64,000 nt of DNA, from positions 36,141 to 100,140 of the forward strand of contig NZ_QMEW01000018.1 in NCBI RefSeq assembly GCF_003284965.1. The letters run 5' to 3'. This document shows, in pieces, positions 62,457 through 64,000 of this stretch. The translations under genes and the position numbers were made by a program. The notes below the pieces were generated by a model. That model was not told the origin of the DNA and did no database searches. It worked only from the letters and a program-made list of their open reading frames with translations. The stretch's first letter is position 1. Every line of letters begins with the position of its first letter. The stretch is from Mycolicibacterium sp. GF69. GTDB lineage: Bacteria > Actinomycetota > Actinomycetes > Mycobacteriales > Mycobacteriaceae.

Positions 62457-62854
62457 TTCTCATCGACACGTCGGCGTGGGTCGAATACCTCCGTGCTACC
62501 GGGTCGTCGGCCGCGATCGAAGTCCGCCGGCTGCTCACCGAACAGGTGAGTGAAGTCGCGATGTGTGAGCCAATCGCGATGGAGATCCTGGCAGGAGCTG
62601 GCGACGTCGCCTACGCGAAACTCGAACGACTCGTCAACGGCTTGCCGATTCTGGCATTTGATGCGGCATCAGACTTCCGCAGCGCCGCCGCAATTTACCG
62701 TGCGGCACGACGCGGAGGCCGAACGATACACAGTCTCAACGATTGTCTGATCGCCGCCGTAGCGATCAGACATGAGGCGGAGGTCGTGCACCGCGACGCC
62801 GACTACGACGTCATCGCCTCCATCGCGCCGCTGGTCGCCACATCCGTCGCTTAG
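62453..62854 (+). CDS. vapC: VapC family PIN-domain toxin
   Basis: A 133-residue PIN ribonuclease. Acidic active-site residues are D5 in [12 protein letters not shown]44 in [12 protein letters not shown]98 in [11 protein letters not shown], and D117/D119 in [10 protein letters not shown]. It starts at TTG (62453), overlapping the vapB stop (TTGA). VapC toxins cut tRNA or rRNA. The target of this one is unknown. All catalytic residues appear present, so the system should be active. Confidence 0.93.
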   Translation: MILIDTSAWVEYLRATGSSAAIEVRRLLTEQVSEVAMCEPIAMEILAGAGDVAYAKLERLVNGLPILAFDAASDFRSAAAIYRAARRGGRTIHSLNDCLIAAVAIRHEAEVVHRDADYDVIASIAPLVATSVA

Positions 62855-63201
62855 AGCGGACCTTGATTCGGCGGAGGGTTCTCGCGCCGCGCGAATCGCC
62901 AGTTGTCCGGATTCTTCGGTGAATAGACGACGGGAAACAGTTGGCCCATCGTCGGCCAGGCTTCGACGTCGACCTCCATGCGCTGGTACACGACGTGTTC
63001 GTTGACCGTCGGACCGTTGATGACGCCGGTGATCGTGACGTACTGCGGGCCGGTGACGTCGGCGGGCCTGGGGCTGACGCCGGTGACCAGCAGCTGACCC
63101 GACGGCCAGTCGGCGGGAGTGCCGCGGCGCCGCATCAGCATCGGTCGGGCCAGCAGCACGAGCGCACCGACGAGGAGCAGTATCACGGCGAATTCCCACA
63201 C
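62851..63201 (-). CDS. Small membrane-anchored hypothetical protein
   Basis: A 116-residue protein with one N-terminal hydrophobic helix ([20 protein letters not shown]). A soluble part follows with [20 protein letters not shown] and [20 protein letters not shown], resembling an OB-like or DUF3592-type external domain. I chose the GTG at 63201. The frame extends further but runs antisense to hisN. It overlaps the end of vapC by four bases (convergent) and is divergent from hisN, 23 bases apart. Function unknown. Confidence 0.8.
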   Translation of the reverse strand: MWEFAVILLLVGALVLLARPMLMRRRGTPADWPSGQLLVTGVSPRPADVTGPQYVTITGVINGPTVNEHVVYQRMEVDVEAWPTMGQLFPVVYSPKNPDNWRFARRENPPPNQGPL

Positions 63202-63224
63202 ACCGACATGGTAGGACGACAGGC

Positions 63225-64000
63225 ATGGGTTCCGAGGCGGACGATCTGACGCTGGCACTTGCCTTGGCCGACGAGGCCGACGCGCAGACGACAGCGCGGT
63301 TCGGCGCGGTGGACCTCGTCGTCGAGACCAAACCCGACTTGACCCCGGCCACCGATGCCGACCTGGCCGTCGAGTCGATGATCCGCAGCCGGCTGGGCCG
63401 GGCGCGTCCGGACGATTCGGTGTTCGGCGAGGAGTTCGGCGGCACGAAGGCCTTCGCCGGAAGGCAGTGGGTCGTCGACCCGATCGACGGCACCAAGAAC
63501 TTCGTCCGGGGAGTGCCGGTGTGGGCGACCCTGATCGCGCTGTTGCACGACGGAGTTCCGGTGCTCGGCGTCGTGAGCGCACCTGCGCTGCAACGACGTT
63601 GGTGGGCGGTGACGAGTCGGGGGGCGTTCGCGCGGGTGGCCGGGCAGGCGGAGCGACGGTTGAGCGTTTCGAAGGTGAACGAGCTCGCGTCGGCCAGCTT
63701 GGCGTTCTCCAGCCTCTCCGGCTGGGCAGAGCGCGGCGTGCGGGACCGGTTGATCGCGCTCACCGACGACGTGTGGCGGGTGCGCGGATACGGCGATTTC
63801 TACAACTACTGCCTGGTCGCCGAGGGGGCCGTCGACATCGCGATGGAACCGGAGGTGTCGACGTGGGACCTGGCGCCGCTCGATGTCCTGGTGCGCGAGG
63901 CCGGCGGTCGATTCACCAACCTGGCCGGCGAACCCGGACCCCACGGCGGCAGCGCGGTCGCGACCAACGGCCTGCTGCACGATGCGGTGCTGAGCAGGTT
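63225..64000 (+). CDS. hisN: Histidinol-phosphatase (inositol-monophosphatase family), 3' end cut by window
   Basis: The first 258 residues of a FIG/IMPase-family phosphatase. Metal-binding motifs are GEEFGG (E69/E70), [14 protein letters not shown] (D85, D88) and [17 protein letters not shown] (D215). Length and sequence fit mycobacterial HisN, which makes histidinol from its phosphate in histidine synthesis. Only a few residues are likely to be missing at the right edge. I chose the ATG at 63225 ([20 protein letters not shown]). It is divergent from the small membrane-protein gene. Confidence 0.92.
   Translation, partial: MGSEADDLTLALALADEADAQTTARFGAVDLVVETKPDLTPATDADLAVESMIRSRLGRARPDDSVFGEEFGGTKAFAGRQWVVDPIDGTKNFVRGVPVWATLIALLHDGVPVLGVVSAPALQRRWWAVTSRGAFARVAGQAERRLSVSKVNELASASLAFSSLSGWAERGVRDRLIALTDDVWRVRGYGDFYNYCLVAEGAVDIAMEPEVSTWDLAPLDVLVREAGGRFTNLAGEPGPHGGSAVATNGLLHDAVLSR

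Overview
The window is high-GC actinobacterial DNA, almost certainly a rapidly growing mycobacterium (Mycolicibacterium type). The evidence is the prfB-ftsE-ftsX-smpB-ssrA block in the order familiar from mycobacteria, fprA next to prfB, a tmRNA whose tag reads ADSNQRDFALAA, a CtpI-type giant P-type ATPase, an MmpL transporter, an F420-type LLM enzyme, a mycofactocin-type SDR, a mycothiol-dependent-isomerase-like protein and a SigF-type sigma factor. This identification rests on recall of families, not on a database search.

Layout. 0-3 kb: edge of a probable Ntn-hydrolase gene, a DUF488 gene, a small conserved gene, and a TetR/SRPBCC pair divergent from a TVP38-type membrane protein, with an 18-bp palindrome between them. 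2.4-7.4 kb: a tightly coupled five-gene oxidative operon (Rieske oxygenase, unknown small protein, TauD-type dioxygenase, LLM oxidoreductase, CMD-fold protein) divergent from a LysR regulator. 7.5-9.6 kb: a CRP paralogue with an altered cAMP pocket, a possible small gene, and a SigF-type sigma factor with a SigF-like promoter of its own. 9.6-15.8 kb: a DUF35/thiolase pair, a membrane protein, a secreted esterase, an APC permease and a secreted DUF4185 protein. 15.8-21.4 kb: a partner-switching operon made of STAS, a 1388-residue sensor kinase/receiver/phosphatase/anti-sigma-like fusion, and STAS, preceded by a PAS-ANTAR protein. 21.5-26.7 kb: an MmpL transporter and, divergently, a surface protein under an IdeR-like iron box whose secretion signal is out of frame with its body at a run of six C. 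26.9-37.2 kb: catabolic genes (amidohydrolase, second Rieske oxygenase, TetR; then DUF35, thiolase, fused acyl-CoA dehydrogenase, epimerase opposite TetR and an alpha/beta hydrolase), with palindromic operators at both divergent promoters. 37.3-42.7 kb: the CtpI-like ATPase between two small proteins that share a membrane motif, one with a histone-like tail. 42.7-48 kb: three SDRs, a TerC protein, and a TIGR02206 protein. 48-53.1 kb: cell-wall enzymes (serine beta-lactamase-like protein, Tat-exported DUF1906 protein, class A PBP with PASTA). 53.1-64 kb: core genes ssrA, smpB, ftsX, ftsE, an MscS channel, prfB, fprA, then an ABC-permease remnant, vapBC, a small membrane protein and hisN at the edge.

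How the genes may work together. Two regulatory layers stand out. The first is a stress-signalling layer: the SigF-type factor, SigF-like promoters at 8300, 8589 and 37306, and a STAS/sensor/phosphatase module 7 kb away that has the parts needed to control such a factor. The second is a catabolic layer of three or four acyl-CoA or ring-oxidation modules, each beside its own LysR or TetR regulator and a near-perfect palindrome. The most unusual points are the multi-domain partner-switching fusion, the C-tract frameshift under iron control, and the CtpI locus with paired small membrane proteins.
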